Below, one piece after another: positions 63,824 through 64,000 of a stretch of 64,000 bases of DNA. How positions within the stretch are numbered: the stretch's first letter is position 1; each line of letters begins with the position of its first letter. The notes under the pieces are model-generated. The model was not told the DNA's origin, did no database searches, and worked only from the letters and a program-made list of their open reading frames with translations. Source of the DNA: Mycobacterium sp. shizuoka-1 (GTDB lineage Bacteria; Actinomycetota; Actinomycetes; Mycobacteriales; Mycobacteriaceae); NCBI RefSeq assembly GCF_002723835.1, contig NZ_BEWG01000007.1:62001-126000 (forward strand), read 5' to 3'. A program made the translations under genes and the position numbers.

Positions 63824-64000
63824 TCAGCAGCCGCCCTCGGCGGCGGCGCGCACCGCGATGATCACGGCGGCCTGCTGCGCGGTGGACAACTGGCCCCAGG
63901 TGCTGTTGAAGGTCGCCGGTCCCGCAGCGGCGGTGGTCTGCAGGTCCTTGAGGAACGGCTCCACCAAGGTGGTGGGATCGCCGCCCTTGGACTCCATCCA
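63824..64000 (-). CDS. Hemophore-related protein, C-terminal part only
   Basis: Fifty-eight codons and a TGA are visible; the gene continues beyond the window. The peptide reads LVEPFLKDLQTTAAAGPAT, then GQLSTAQQAAVIIAVRAAAE and ends GGC. This helical pattern with a terminal Cys resembles the mycobacterial hemophore family (Rv0203-like, heme scavenging), by pattern only. A signal peptide would be expected outside the window. Confidence 0.6.
   Translation of the reverse strand, partial: WMESKGGDPTTLVEPFLKDLQTTAAAGPATFNSTWGQLSTAQQAAVIIAVRAAAEGGC

Overview
The window looks like a chromosomal segment of a mycobacterium, most probably a fast-growing environmental one (Mycolicibacterium type). The basis is high GC throughout, many GTG starts, and lineage markers: a PGRS glycine-rich secreted protein, a WhiB protein, a CobW-derived Mrf-like protein beside zinc-independent ribosomal proteins, DUF3060 and DDN-family proteins, FadE/FadD enzymes, and a MIRU-like repeat that couples two genes. 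I found no rRNA or tRNA gene, CRISPR array, phage or insertion sequence. The species call is inference.

Layout. 1-16 kb holds a MOSC/reductase/ferredoxin fusion, a PGRS protein ending in a C39-like peptidase domain, a CobW GTPase, a secreted GH2 glycosidase, an FkbM methyltransferase, a DUF427 protein, an ohrR-ohr peroxide pair with its operator, and an alpha-L-fucosidase gene broken by an in-frame stop. 16-22 kb is a complete ectoine/5-hydroxyectoine operon (ectABCD) facing a polar amino-acid ABC transporter. 22-32 kb is a mixed set: DUF3060, MFS, a TetR/MpaB pair, a YVTN propeller, a DDN-family protein, CsbD, YnfA, an alpha/beta hydrolase and an acyl-CoA synthetase. 32-35 kb is a divergent locus with two putative Zur boxes: mrf-rpmE-whiB on the left, rpmB-rpmG-rpsN-rpsR on the right, all paralogues of the Cys-free type. 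35-40 kb has a thiolase and a DapB-fold dehydrogenase around a consensus KstR operator, then a coupled pair encoding a secreted propeller protein.

40-60 kb is the most interesting part. Genes for an acyl-CoA dehydrogenase, an FAD amine-oxidase-like protein, a cupin, a PYROXD2/CrtI-like oxidoreductase, an ADP-forming acyl-CoA synthetase, a BetI-like TetR regulator, a class III aminotransferase, a PotABCD-type importer and a Rieske oxygenase lie in blocks whose promoters carry the same 20-bp operator. Two copies are identical over 28 bp, a third matches at 17 of 20 positions, and a degenerate fourth overlaps the Rieske start codon. The Rieske protein has Glu where most such enzymes have the bridging Asp, as in carnitine/betaine monooxygenases. 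My inference is a TetR-controlled system for uptake and oxidative breakdown of a (possibly quaternary) amine, interrupted by an unrelated xylose-type ABC/isomerase/ROK cluster. The last 4 kb contains an ankyrin protein, two convergent patatin-like lipases, a small exported peptide and the end of a hemophore-like gene.
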